Shown here in pieces: positions 37,622 through 47,566 of a DNA stretch of 64,000 nt. Position 1 is the first letter of the stretch. Each line of letters starts with the position of its first letter. The position numbers and the translations under genes are program-made. The stretch is taken from the NCBI GenBank assembly GCA_018222915.1, contig JAAEZI010000006.1, forward strand, positions 19,446-83,445. The letters are read 5' to 3'. Under the pieces are notes generated by a model that saw nothing but the letters and a program-made list of their open reading frames with translations, was not told where the DNA came from and did no database searches. This DNA is from Algicola sp. Lineage in GTDB: Bacteria > Bacteroidota > Bacteroidia > Flavobacteriales > Flavobacteriaceae.

Positions 37622-39247
37622 ATGTTATCAGTTTCAAATCTTTCAGTTCAGTTTGGTAAAAGAGTCCTTTTTGATGAAGTAAATACCACTTTCAATAATG
37701 GAAATTGCTACGGAATCATTGGGGCAAACGGCGCAGGTAAGTCGACGTTTTTAAAGATTTTAGCAGGCAAACAAGACCCAACTTCAGGTCATGTGCATTT
37801 GGAGCCAGGAAAACGTATGTCTGTATTAGAGCAAAATCACAATCTATACGATGAGCATACCGTTTTGGAAACTGTCATTATGGGAAATAAACCATTGTTT
37901 AAACTGAAATCTGAGATTGATGCTTTGTATGCCGATTATACGGATGAAAATGCCGAAAAGATTGGAGAGCTTCAAGTGGAATTTGAGGAAATGAATGGCT
38001 GGAATGCCGATAGTGATGCGGCTGCTATGTTGTCGAATTTGGGAATCAAGGAAGATTTTCATTACACGATGATGAGTGATTTGGACGGAAAACAAAAAGT
38101 AAGAGTCTTATTAGCTCAGGCGCTATTTGGAACACCAGATGTTTTAATCATGGATGAGCCTACCAACGATTTGGATTATGAAACGATTTCATGGTTGGAA
38201 AATTTCTTAGCTAACTACGATAACTGTGTGATTGTGGTATCGCACGATAGACACTTTTTAGATGCCGTATGTACCCACATTTCAGATATTGATTTTGGGA
38301 AGATTAACCATTATTCAGGAAATTATACATTTTGGTATGAGTCGTCACAATTAGCCGCGAGACAACGTGCACAACAAAATAAAAAGGCTGAAGAAAAGAA
38401 AAAAGAATTAGAGGAATTTATCCGTCGTTTTTCTGCCAATGTGGCGAAATCCAAACAGGCAACGAGTAGAAAGAAAATGATTGATAAACTTAATATTTCT
38501 GATATTAAACCATCTAGTAGACGCTATCCTGCCATTATCTTTGAGCGCGAGCGTGAGGCAGGAGATCAGATTTTGAATGTAGATGGTTTGGCTGCTTCTA
38601 TCGATGGTGAAACACTATTTCAGAATATCGATATCAACTTAACAAAAGGAGATAAGGTGGTTGTATATTCTAAAGACTCGAGAGCTACAACGGCTTTTTA
38701 TCAAATCATAAATGCAAAGGAAAAAGCAGATGCTGGTAAATTTGCTTGGGGAATCACGACGTCTCAGTCATACTTACCGCTAGATAATAGTGAGTATTTT
38801 AATAATAAATTATCCTTAGTAGATTGGTTACGACAGTGGGCAACTACAGAAGAAGAACGTGAAGAAGTATATATTAGAGGTTTCTTGGGTAAAATGATTT
38901 TTAGTGGCGAGGAAGCTTTAAAAACGGCCGATGTCTTATCTGGTGGTGAAAAAGTGCGTTGTATGTTGAGTAGAATGATGATGGTAAGAGCAAATGTTCT
39001 TATGCTAGATGAACCGACCAACCACTTAGACTTAGAGAGTATTACCGCATTCAATAACTCTTTGAAAAACTTCAAAGGTACCGTACTATTTACCACGCAT
39101 GATCATGAATTCGCTCAGACTGTGGCTAATCGCGTGATTGAATTAACACCTAATGGTGTGATAGATCGTTATATGACGTTTGACGAATATATGAGTGATA
39201 AAAAAGTCAAAGAACTCCGTGACAAAATGTATGCAGTCACGGCCTAA
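37622..39247 (+). CDS. ABC-F family ATPase (YbiT-like)
   Basis: 541-residue soluble protein with two ABC domains and no membrane part; the family acts on ribosomes as translation factors. Domain 1 has Walker A GANGAGKST (34-42) and Walker B VLIMDEPTNDLD, but its signature reads LDGKQ instead of LSGGE. Domain 2 has signature LSGGEK and Walker B VLMLDEPTNHLD, but its Walker A reads YSKDSRATTAF with no Gly-Lys. So one composite site (A1 with signature 2) is intact and the other is degenerate. The lysine- and glutamate-rich linker (about 245-300) is present. The start at 37622 gives the expected MLSVSNLSVQFG. It ends 9 bases from the convergent DUF2007 gene. Confidence 0.93.
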   Translation: MLSVSNLSVQFGKRVLFDEVNTTFNNGNCYGIIGANGAGKSTFLKILAGKQDPTSGHVHLEPGKRMSVLEQNHNLYDEHTVLETVIMGNKPLFKLKSEIDALYADYTDENAEKIGELQVEFEEMNGWNADSDAAAMLSNLGIKEDFHYTMMSDLDGKQKVRVLLAQALFGTPDVLIMDEPTNDLDYETISWLENFLANYDNCVIVVSHDRHFLDAVCTHISDIDFGKINHYSGNYTFWYESSQLAARQRAQQNKKAEEKKKELEEFIRRFSANVAKSKQATSRKKMIDKLNISDIKPSSRRYPAIIFEREREAGDQILNVDGLAASIDGETLFQNIDINLTKGDKVVVYSKDSRATTAFYQIINAKEKADAGKFAWGITTSQSYLPLDNSEYFNNKLSLVDWLRQWATTEEEREEVYIRGFLGKMIFSGEEALKTADVLSGGEKVRCMLSRMMMVRANVLMLDEPTNHLDLESITAFNNSLKNFKGTVLFTTHDHEFAQTVANRVIELTPNGVIDRYMTFDEYMSDKKVKELRDKMYAVTA

Positions 39248-39256
39248 TGTTGACGT

Positions 39257-39511
39257 CTATAAGTCCTGATTCTCATTAGATTTTAATTCTTCATTGACAC
39301 TGTTGATAACAAGGCGTGCTTGATCCAGCTCCTCGTTACTAACATACAATTCTTGGTACCCTTGTATAGAGGCTCCAAAACCGGCCAGTCTACCTGACTC
39401 AGATTCGTCTTTGATAACGGCATTAATACCAGCACTCTTTAATCTGTCTAAGGCTAGTTGTACTATGATAAAATTTCCTGAAAATATTTTGGTGTATGTG
39501 GAATCTGTCAT
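39257..39511 (-). CDS. DUF2007 domain protein
   Basis: 84 residues from the ATG at 39511 (an upstream ATG at 39550 adds 13 residues with no family character). The domain runs from YTKIFSGNFIIVQLALDRLKSAGINAVIKDE to ELYVSNEELDQARLVINS, typical of the small DUF2007 signal-transducing-like family, which has a ferredoxin-like fold and no established function. It is convergent with the ABC-F gene. Confidence 0.85.
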   Translation of the reverse strand: MTDSTYTKIFSGNFIIVQLALDRLKSAGINAVIKDESESGRLAGFGASIQGYQELYVSNEELDQARLVINSVNEELKSNENQDL

Positions 39512-39663
39512 GATGCTTGTGTTTTTATTATAAGTCTGTTTTTCCTTCATTAAGTTACAACAAAAAACGGTTTTCGAAAAGAAAAATCAATTATTAAAAA
39601 ACCCAATAGCTTGTTATTTCGTTTGTATGGATAGAAACAATTATTAATTAAAACTAAAAAATT

Positions 39664-40242
39664 ATGAAAACTAAAAATTTATTAGGGATGCTGTTCATCA
39701 CAATGAGTATGATCACATTTCAAAATGCATTCTCACAAAGTAAGATGATGAAAGAAGAAACTAAAATGGTAGGTGGTGCCGAGATGTATCCGAGTAAAAA
39801 CATTGTTGAAAATGCTGTGAATTCAAAAGACCATACGACTTTAGTAGCAGCTGTGAAAGCAGCAGATTTGGTGGAAGTATTAATCAGTGATGGACCATTT
39901 ACTGTATTTGCACCTACGAATACCGCATTTGACAAATTACCAGAAGGGACTGTGGCAAGTTTATTGAAGAAGGAGAATCAAGCTATGTTACAAACCGTAT
40001 TGAAATATCACGTGGTAGCTGGCAAATGGGATGCTAAATCAATTTCGAAACTTATCAAAAAAGGTAAAGGTAAAGCAACAGTTGAAACTGTAAGTGGTGG
40101 CATGTTAACGATATGGACTAAAGACAATGCCGTATATATTACAGATGAACAAGGGAATTCAGCCATGGTGACTATCGCAGATGTTCATCAGTCGAATGGT
40201 GTGATCCATGTGATTGATACCGTTTTGTTACCTAAATCCTAA
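39664..40242 (+). CDS. Exported fasciclin-domain protein
   Basis: 192 residues with a signal peptide (about 1-24, ending NAFSQ). The mature part is one fasciclin (FAS1) domain: NIVENAVNSKDHTTLVAAVKAADLVE, the H1 motif GPFTVFAPTNTAFDKLP, LLKKENQAMLQTVLKYHVVAGK, and the H2-like VHQSNGVIHVIDTVLLP. FAS1 domains mediate adhesion. It is monocistronic by position; the next terminator-like hairpin is about 150 bases after its stop. Confidence 0.92.
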   Translation: MKTKNLLGMLFITMSMITFQNAFSQSKMMKEETKMVGGAEMYPSKNIVENAVNSKDHTTLVAAVKAADLVEVLISDGPFTVFAPTNTAFDKLPEGTVASLLKKENQAMLQTVLKYHVVAGKWDAKSISKLIKKGKGKATVETVSGGMLTIWTKDNAVYITDEQGNSAMVTIADVHQSNGVIHVIDTVLLPKS

Positions 40243-40333
40243 AAGTAGCACCTTGTAAATTTAATTTGACACAACGTTAAAGTTATTATAAAGACAATAA
40301 AAACTGTTTAACTTTTTATTATATTTGTTAAAC

Positions 40334-40418
40334 AAATTAAGTAATTATCGCTAGATAATATTTTGATTGATTTAGTTAGGTTGTTGAAAAGCCACATTCG
40401 GACGAGTGTGGCTTTTTT
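40334..40418 (+). ncRNA. Candidate small RNA ending in a strong terminator
   Basis: A -7-like TATATTTG (40320-40327) would start transcription near 40334. The RNA would fold into a small hairpin (ATTATC at 40344-40349 with GATAAT at 40354-40359), a single-stranded U-rich stretch, and a terminator hairpin (40387-40396 with 40407-40416, then T run to 40418). The terminator lies 145 bases after the fasciclin stop, too far to be its usual position but not impossible for a long 3' UTR. No -33 TTG is seen, so this is only a candidate. Confidence 0.3.
40387..40418 (+). terminator. Rho-independent terminator
   Basis: AAAAGCCACA (40387-40396) pairs with TGTGGCTTTT (40407-40416) around a 10-base loop, followed by TT. 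It ends the fasciclin transcript or the candidate small RNA. Confidence 0.88.
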
Positions 40419-40606
40419 AATGCTTTAGAATTCATAATGCAGTTGAAACACGCAAAAGCTGCTGTATTCAAAAACAATATATAAGGGTAATTGGGTATAA
40501 TTTTTATCTATTGTCATATAATTTATAAAAATGTCAATAAACTATGTATTGAATTGTGAATTCTCTAAATTTATGACACTGAAATAATCAAATTAATTAA
40601 AACTAA

Positions 40607-42844
<2,238 letters not shown>

Positions 42845-42860
42845 TTGTTAATTTAATCAG

Positions 42861-42893
42861 AAAAGGAACGAGCCTATGGTGACGTTCCTTTTT
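42861..42893 (+). terminator. Terminator after katG
   Basis: AAAAGGAACG (42861-42870) pairs perfectly with CGTTCCTTTT (42883-42892), followed by further T. It lies between the katG stop and the ankyrin gene start at 42912, so it should reduce or stop read-through. Confidence 0.82.
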
Positions 42894-42911
42894 GTTTATA
42901 AAAATGTAAAT

Positions 42912-43379
42912 ATGAAAGATACGGAAGTGTTTTTTGAAGCAATACGTTCTGGTGATTTGGATCGCGTGATGGCGCTTTTAAATATTAATCCTAAATTGGT
43001 AGATGCTAGAGATTCTAGAGGGTTTACACCGTTAATATTTGCAAGCTATTTTGATAAGGAAACGGTTGTTAATATGCTGCTTGAACACAATGCGAAAATT
43101 GACGATGTGGATGCCTCAGGCAATACCGCTTTGTCTGGTCTTTGTTTTAAAGGTAATTTGAGTCTTGTAAATAAATTCGTTCATTCAGGTGCCAATTTAA
43201 ATACGCAAAACCACGTAGGAACAACACCTCTGATGTTTGCTGCAACTTATGGGAAAGAGGATATTGTAAAGTTATTACTGGAGCATGGTGCTGATACATC
43301 TATTAAAGATCAGCACGGTAAAACGGCCGCTGATTATGCACAAGAAAAAGCGTTTGAAAGTATCGTAAAAGTCCTATAG
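42912..43379 (+). CDS. Ankyrin-repeat protein next to katG
   Basis: 155 residues from ATG 42912 (the earlier ATG at 42876 would start inside the katG terminator hairpin). It consists of about four ankyrin repeats: DLDRVMALLNINPKLVDARD, GFTPLIFASYFDKETVVNMLLEHNAKIDDVD, GNTALSGLCFKGNLSLVNKFVHSGANLNTQN and GTTPLMFAATYGKEDIVKLLLEHGADTSIKD, with a closing GKTAADYA. No signal peptide. Small ankyrin proteins beside catalases are known to support catalase activity in Pseudomonas (AnkB); a like role for KatG here is inferred from position only. Confidence 0.88.
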   Translation: MKDTEVFFEAIRSGDLDRVMALLNINPKLVDARDSRGFTPLIFASYFDKETVVNMLLEHNAKIDDVDASGNTALSGLCFKGNLSLVNKFVHSGANLNTQNHVGTTPLMFAATYGKEDIVKLLLEHGADTSIKDQHGKTAADYAQEKAFESIVKVL

Positions 43380-43398
43380 ACGTCTCAATGTTATTAAA

Positions 43399-43436
43399 AA
43401 AAAAGTCACATAACTAACTGGTTATGTGACTTTTTT
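43399..43436. terminator. Bidirectional terminator
   Basis: A 16-base perfect stem (43399-43414 with 43421-43436) around a 6-base loop, A-rich before and T-rich after, between the ankyrin gene (+) and the DUF6952 gene (-). One of the strongest hairpins in the window. Confidence 0.92.
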
Positions 43437-43452
43437 ATATGAATACACGCGT

Positions 43453-43710
43453 TTATTTATCAATCGATCCTAATACACGTGACATAAAGGTGTTTAAGGC
43501 TTCCTTCTTAGGCGTCCCTTCTTTAACCATTTTGGTTACTTCTAAAGCACCATACATGTTGGAAATTAATTCACCGATGACGTCAAGCTCCTCGTCCTTA
43601 AGCGAAGATACCTCCGTAAGGTTTTCTAAAGTTTCAATAGCTTCAACAACATAGTCTTCATCATTGTCTTCTATAAACTGAGACAAATGTTTAATTACTG
43701 GCAACTTCAT
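43453..43710 (-). CDS. Small DUF6952-like protein
   Basis: 85 residues, acidic and helical (HLSQFIEDNDEDYVVEAIETLENL ... LDVIGELISNMYGALEV). It starts inside the end of the thioredoxin gene, overlapping by 20 bases, which indicates tight translational coupling. It is the last gene of the peroxiredoxin-thioredoxin operon and conserved, as I recall, in that place in Flavobacteriaceae. Role unknown; the context suggests peroxide defence or redox control. Confidence 0.75.
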   Translation of the reverse strand: MKLPVIKHLSQFIEDNDEDYVVEAIETLENLTEVSSLKDEELDVIGELISNMYGALEVTKMVKEGTPKKEALNTFMSRVLGSIDK

Positions 43711-44005
43711 CTACTAAACTTTTTAAAACATCAAACTTATTGGTTTGTGTTTGGTTAACAAAACTTCCCTGTTTGAACGTTGCAAACGTCGGCAAATTAT
43801 CAACGGTTGCCAATTTTCTAGACTCAGGAAATTTCTCAGCGTCTGCCATCACGAATGTCATATTTTCATTTTCAGAAGCCAATTTTTTAAATTTTGGTTT
43901 CATGATACGACAGTTACCACACCAAGTGGCTGAATATTGCACTACAACAGTGTCATTATCTGCTATTACTTGTGATAAATTATCTTGATCTAATTCCTTC
44001 AACAT
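43691..44005 (-). CDS. Thioredoxin-family protein
   Basis: 104 residues with the redox motif ATWCGNCRIMKP (Cys29 and Cys32) and the cis-Pro region NLPTFATF. WCGNC differs from the classical WCGPC in the third position. No signal peptide, so cytosolic. It follows the peroxiredoxin gene by 6 bases and is likely its electron donor or a related reductant. Confidence 0.92.
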   Translation of the reverse strand: MLKELDQDNLSQVIADNDTVVVQYSATWCGNCRIMKPKFKKLASENENMTFVMADAEKFPESRKLATVDNLPTFATFKQGSFVNQTQTNKFDVLKSLVDEVASN

Positions 44006-44011
44006 CGTGTT

Positions 44012-44656
44012 TTAGTTTAAGTGTGCTTTCAAATACTCAGCAGTTCCTTTAGCATTCGCTTGCATCGCATCTTTTCCTTCTTCCCAGTTCGCTGGACAAA
44101 CCTCTCCTTTTTCTTGAACATGTGTCAATGCATCGATAATTCTTAAGTACTCATTCACATTTCTTCCTAAAGGCATGTTATTGATACTTTCATGTTGAAT
44201 GATCCCTTCTTCATCAATGATGTAGGTAGCTCTGTAAGTGACATTGTCACCTTCCACAGTTAATAAACCTGTTTCTTCATTATAAGTTTCGTTGGTAATA
44301 TCCAAGATACCTAAGGCAGATGCCAAGTTTCTGTTTGAATCTGCTAAAAGAGGATAAGTTACACCTTCAATACCACCATGATCCTTAGCTGTACTAAGCC
44401 ATGCAAAATGTACTTCAGCGGTATCACAAGACGCTCCGATAACGATGGTATTTCGTTTTTCAAACTCGCTCATTGCAGCCTGAAATGCATGCAATTCAGT
44501 TGGGCATACGAATGTAAAATCCTTTGGATACCAAAATAATACTACTTTTTTATTGTTGTTTTTAGCCTCTTCAAGAACGTTAAGTTTAAAAGTGTCACCC
44601 ATTTCGTTCATTGCGTTTACGCTTAAATCTGGAAATTTTCTTCCTACTAATGCCAT
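44012..44656 (-). CDS. Typical 2-Cys peroxiredoxin (AhpC/TSA family)
   Basis: 214 residues. The peroxidatic Cys51 is in FTFVCPTELHAF, a conserved Arg lies further on, and the resolving Cys is in GEVCPANWEEG near residue 183. It reduces hydrogen peroxide and organic peroxides. There is no AhpF-like reductase nearby; instead a thioredoxin gene follows in the same operon. A 22-base near-palindrome lies about 150 bases upstream (44806-44827) and could be a regulatory site. Confidence 0.95.
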   Translation of the reverse strand: MALVGRKFPDLSVNAMNEMGDTFKLNVLEEAKNNNKKVVLFWYPKDFTFVCPTELHAFQAAMSEFEKRNTIVIGASCDTAEVHFAWLSTAKDHGGIEGVTYPLLADSNRNLASALGILDITNETYNEETGLLTVEGDNVTYRATYIIDEEGIIQHESINNMPLGRNVNEYLRIIDALTHVQEKGEVCPANWEEGKDAMQANAKGTAEYLKAHLN

Positions 44657-44805
44657 ATTATTTAATTAAATGATTATTAATTTATACAGCAAATTTAGTC
44701 ACTAAAAACACGTGTTTAAATTGAATTAAATTATATAATGTTATAAGTTAATAGTCTTAAAATATGGCATCAAAAAAGCGGTGTGTATTTTACGAAATCA
44801 ATAAT

Positions 44806-44827
44806 TTGATAGTCTATAGATTATCAA
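44806..44827. promoter_or_regulatory. 22-base near-perfect palindrome upstream of the peroxiredoxin operon
   Basis: TTGATAGTCTATAGATTATCAA reads the same on both strands except for one mismatched pair (21 bases or so of AT-rich symmetry). It lies between the nhaC end and the peroxiredoxin start. It could be an operator for a dimeric regulator or simply part of the nhaC 3' end. It does not match Fur or OxyR consensus well. Confidence 0.35.
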
Positions 44828-44859
44828 CTTGACAATATAGCGTGATATATGATGCGTAA

Positions 44860-46353
44860 TTAATTTTTACGATCAGCGAGTTGTTTGATCTTTATTGAGA
44901 ATCCAGCAAAAAGAAGTGTCATAAACGGACTCAACCAATTAAATATCGCAAACACAAAATAATCAACCACAGGAACACCCAAAACACCAGATTGATAAGC
45001 ACCACAGGTATTCCAAGGTACAAGTACCGATGTTACAGTACCAGAATCCTCCAACGTACGACTTAAATTTTCAGGAGCTAAACCTTTATCTTCATAAGCC
45101 TGTTTAAACATTTTTCCAGGAACCACTATGGCTAAATATTGGTCTGAAGCTGTGACATTTAACGCCAAACAACTTGCCACTGTACTTGCAAATAATCCGA
45201 AGGTAGAAGATGCTAAACTTAATAGAGCTCTACTTATTCTTGACAGCGCTCCAATAGCGTCCATGACGCCACCAAATGTCATGGCACAAATGATGAGCCA
45301 AATCGTTCCTAACATTCCAGACATGCCTTTACCTGATGCCGAAAACAAATCATTCAAAGTAGCGTTTTCTGTGGCAATCGTTGTTTTAACAGTAATGGCA
45401 TTCATTACACCTTTATAGGCTGAATGGAATGTTAAAGATTCCACACCAGCAATTTGCGCCACAATTTGTGGTTGAAAAATAAGAGCGAATATACCACCTA
45501 AGAGTGTCCCAATAAGAAGGGCTACTAAAGGCGATGTTTTTTTTATAATGAGAATGATGACAATAATAGGCACTAGGAATAACCAACCGTTAATATTAAA
45601 GGTGCTATCAATATCAGCAAGGAGTTGTGACGTATCTGTCGCTCCTTGAACATCTTGTGTAAAACCTAGAATAATAAATACAACTAGAGTCACTAAAATG
45701 GTAGGTACAGTAGTCAATGCCATATACTTTATGTGAGAGAAAAGCTCACCACCAGCCATCGCAGGCGCCAAATTCGTGGTATCACTTAAGGGTGACATTT
45801 TATCCCCAAAATAGGCACCAGATAACACCGCTCCAGCAGTCATACCCATAGACACTCCCAAAGCTTCACCAATTCCTACAAGTGCAATACCCACAGTGGC
45901 AGAAGTCGTCCAAGAGCTTCCAGTAGCTATAGAAATAATAGCACAAATAATGACACAAGCCGCCAGAAAAATGGTCGGATTGAGGATTTGAAGCCCGTAA
46001 TAAATCATCGCAGGTATGACACCACTAACCAGCCATGTGCCTGCTAAAGCGCCTACCATTAATAAAATAAGTAGGGCGCCAGTTGTTGATTTAACATTTT
46101 CGGCAACTTCATCTATCATTTGGCTAAAAGACACCTTGTTGTAAAAACCGACAATAGCTGCAACGGCAGCACCAAGTAATAGAATAAATTGATTGCTGCC
46201 ACTTATGGCGTCGTCACCAAAAACAAAAACATTATAGGCCAGTAAGATAATAAGAGCAAAAACAGGAATTAAAGCCTCCCAAATATTAAGTTCTTTGTTT
46301 TCAATAATATTTTCGTCCTGTGGTACTCTTGGTTTTATATCTTGACTATCCAT
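44860..46353 (-). CDS. NhaC-family Na+/H+ antiporter
   Basis: 497 residues from the ATG at 46353 (a longer frame begins at 46410 but its extra 19 residues look non-native). Polytopic inner-membrane protein with about 11-12 helices and the family's GAVLSGAYFGDKMSPLSDTTNLAPA motif near the middle. It is expected to exchange Na+ for H+, useful in a marine organism. Adjacent genes give no further clue. It is divergent from the YdjM-like gene. Confidence 0.92.
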   Translation of the reverse strand: MDSQDIKPRVPQDENIIENKELNIWEALIPVFALIILLAYNVFVFGDDAISGSNQFILLLGAAVAAIVGFYNKVSFSQMIDEVAENVKSTTGALLILLMVGALAGTWLVSGVIPAMIYYGLQILNPTIFLAACVIICAIISIATGSSWTTSATVGIALVGIGEALGVSMGMTAGAVLSGAYFGDKMSPLSDTTNLAPAMAGGELFSHIKYMALTTVPTILVTLVVFIILGFTQDVQGATDTSQLLADIDSTFNINGWLFLVPIIVIILIIKKTSPLVALLIGTLLGGIFALIFQPQIVAQIAGVESLTFHSAYKGVMNAITVKTTIATENATLNDLFSASGKGMSGMLGTIWLIICAMTFGGVMDAIGALSRISRALLSLASSTFGLFASTVASCLALNVTASDQYLAIVVPGKMFKQAYEDKGLAPENLSRTLEDSGTVTSVLVPWNTCGAYQSGVLGVPVVDYFVFAIFNWLSPFMTLLFAGFSIKIKQLADRKN

Positions 46354-46454
46354 GAAGTGGTTTATTAGGTTTTGAATTGTAATGTTACGATAATGTTGCC
46401 TATTCTGCAAATCATAATTCTTGCGTACTTTAGCGATTTATATAACCACTTTAA

Positions 46455-47477
46455 ATGGATTCATTAACCCAAATTGTCTTAGGTGCAGCCTGCGGAGAAG
46501 CTGTACTAGGACGTAAAATTGGAAATAAGGCACTACTGTTTGGCGCTATTGGCGGAACCATACCTGACTTGGATGTATTAGTAGGAAGTCTTTTATTCAA
46601 TAATGAAATTGATGCTATGTTATTTCATAGAGGTTTTATGCATTCCATTTTGTTTGCTGTGATCGCAGCATTTAGCTTAGGTTGGATTTTTTATAAATTA
46701 TACAACCACGGTAAAAGATTGGGAACAACAAGTCAATCCGATTGGATCCAGTTATTCTTTTGGTCGCTATTTACACATCCCATTCTGGATTGTTTTACAC
46801 CCTATGGGACACAGTTATTCGCACCTTTTTCTAATTATCGCGTCGCTTTTAATAATATTGCTGTCGCAGATCCGGTGTATACATTACCCTTTCTGTTTTG
46901 TATGATCACGTTGATGTTTTTCAATAGGAAGCATCAGCGACGTCGCTATTGGTTAAAATTAGGAATCGGAATCAGTACTTGCTATATGATTTTAACGGTG
47001 TTTAACAAACTCTATGTGGATCAAGTTTTTGAGAGGTCATTAGTTGATAAGAATGTGTTATCTAGCCGATATAGTTTACAGCCAACCATTCTGAACAATG
47101 TCTTATGGTATGGTATTGCAGAAACCGAAAATGATTATCATGTGGGGTATTATTCCCTATTCGATACTTCAGGGCGATTTTCTGATTGGAAAACGATACC
47201 CAAATCGCGTGATTTGACCTCATCCACTTACAAGGATATTGAAAAGTTGGCATGGTTCAGCAATAACTATTATAACGTTGAATTTCTAGAAGATTCAACG
47301 TATTTATATAAAGACTTGAGGTATCCGTTGGTCAAAACCAGACAAGGGTATCAATCGGTGTTTAATTTGAAACTTTATAAAGTTCAAGACCGTCTGGATA
47401 TGAAGCCTTTTGCACCAGAAATAGATGATTTTAAATTTGCGATGACTGCTCTTTGGGAACGTCTAAAAGGTGATTAG
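46455..47477 (+). CDS. YdjM-like membrane-bound metal-dependent hydrolase
   Basis: 340 residues. The N-terminal two thirds is the membrane family with MDSLTQIVLGAACGEAVLG, PDLDVL, MLFHRGFMHSILF and LFTHPILDCFTPYGTQLF, where the His and Asp residues would bind metal. The C-terminal third is a soluble beta-rich part (SRYSLQPTILNNVLWYGIAETENDYHVGYYSLFD). Known members are annotated as inner-membrane hydrolases of unknown substrate. It stands alone. Confidence 0.87.
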   Translation: MDSLTQIVLGAACGEAVLGRKIGNKALLFGAIGGTIPDLDVLVGSLLFNNEIDAMLFHRGFMHSILFAVIAAFSLGWIFYKLYNHGKRLGTTSQSDWIQLFFWSLFTHPILDCFTPYGTQLFAPFSNYRVAFNNIAVADPVYTLPFLFCMITLMFFNRKHQRRRYWLKLGIGISTCYMILTVFNKLYVDQVFERSLVDKNVLSSRYSLQPTILNNVLWYGIAETENDYHVGYYSLFDTSGRFSDWKTIPKSRDLTSSTYKDIEKLAWFSNNYYNVEFLEDSTYLYKDLRYPLVKTRQGYQSVFNLKLYKVQDRLDMKPFAPEIDDFKFAMTALWERLKGD

Positions 47478-47566
47478 TTGGTCATTTACACAAAATATTG
47501 GGTGATTCACTAAAAATTTTCTTCTGTATAAGGTGAGAGGACTAAATTTAGATTAAGAATCAACTT

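Noticed and set aside
42876..42911. Earlier start for the ankyrin protein
   Set aside because: It would start inside the katG terminator hairpin; the ATG at 42912 gives the natural N-terminus.
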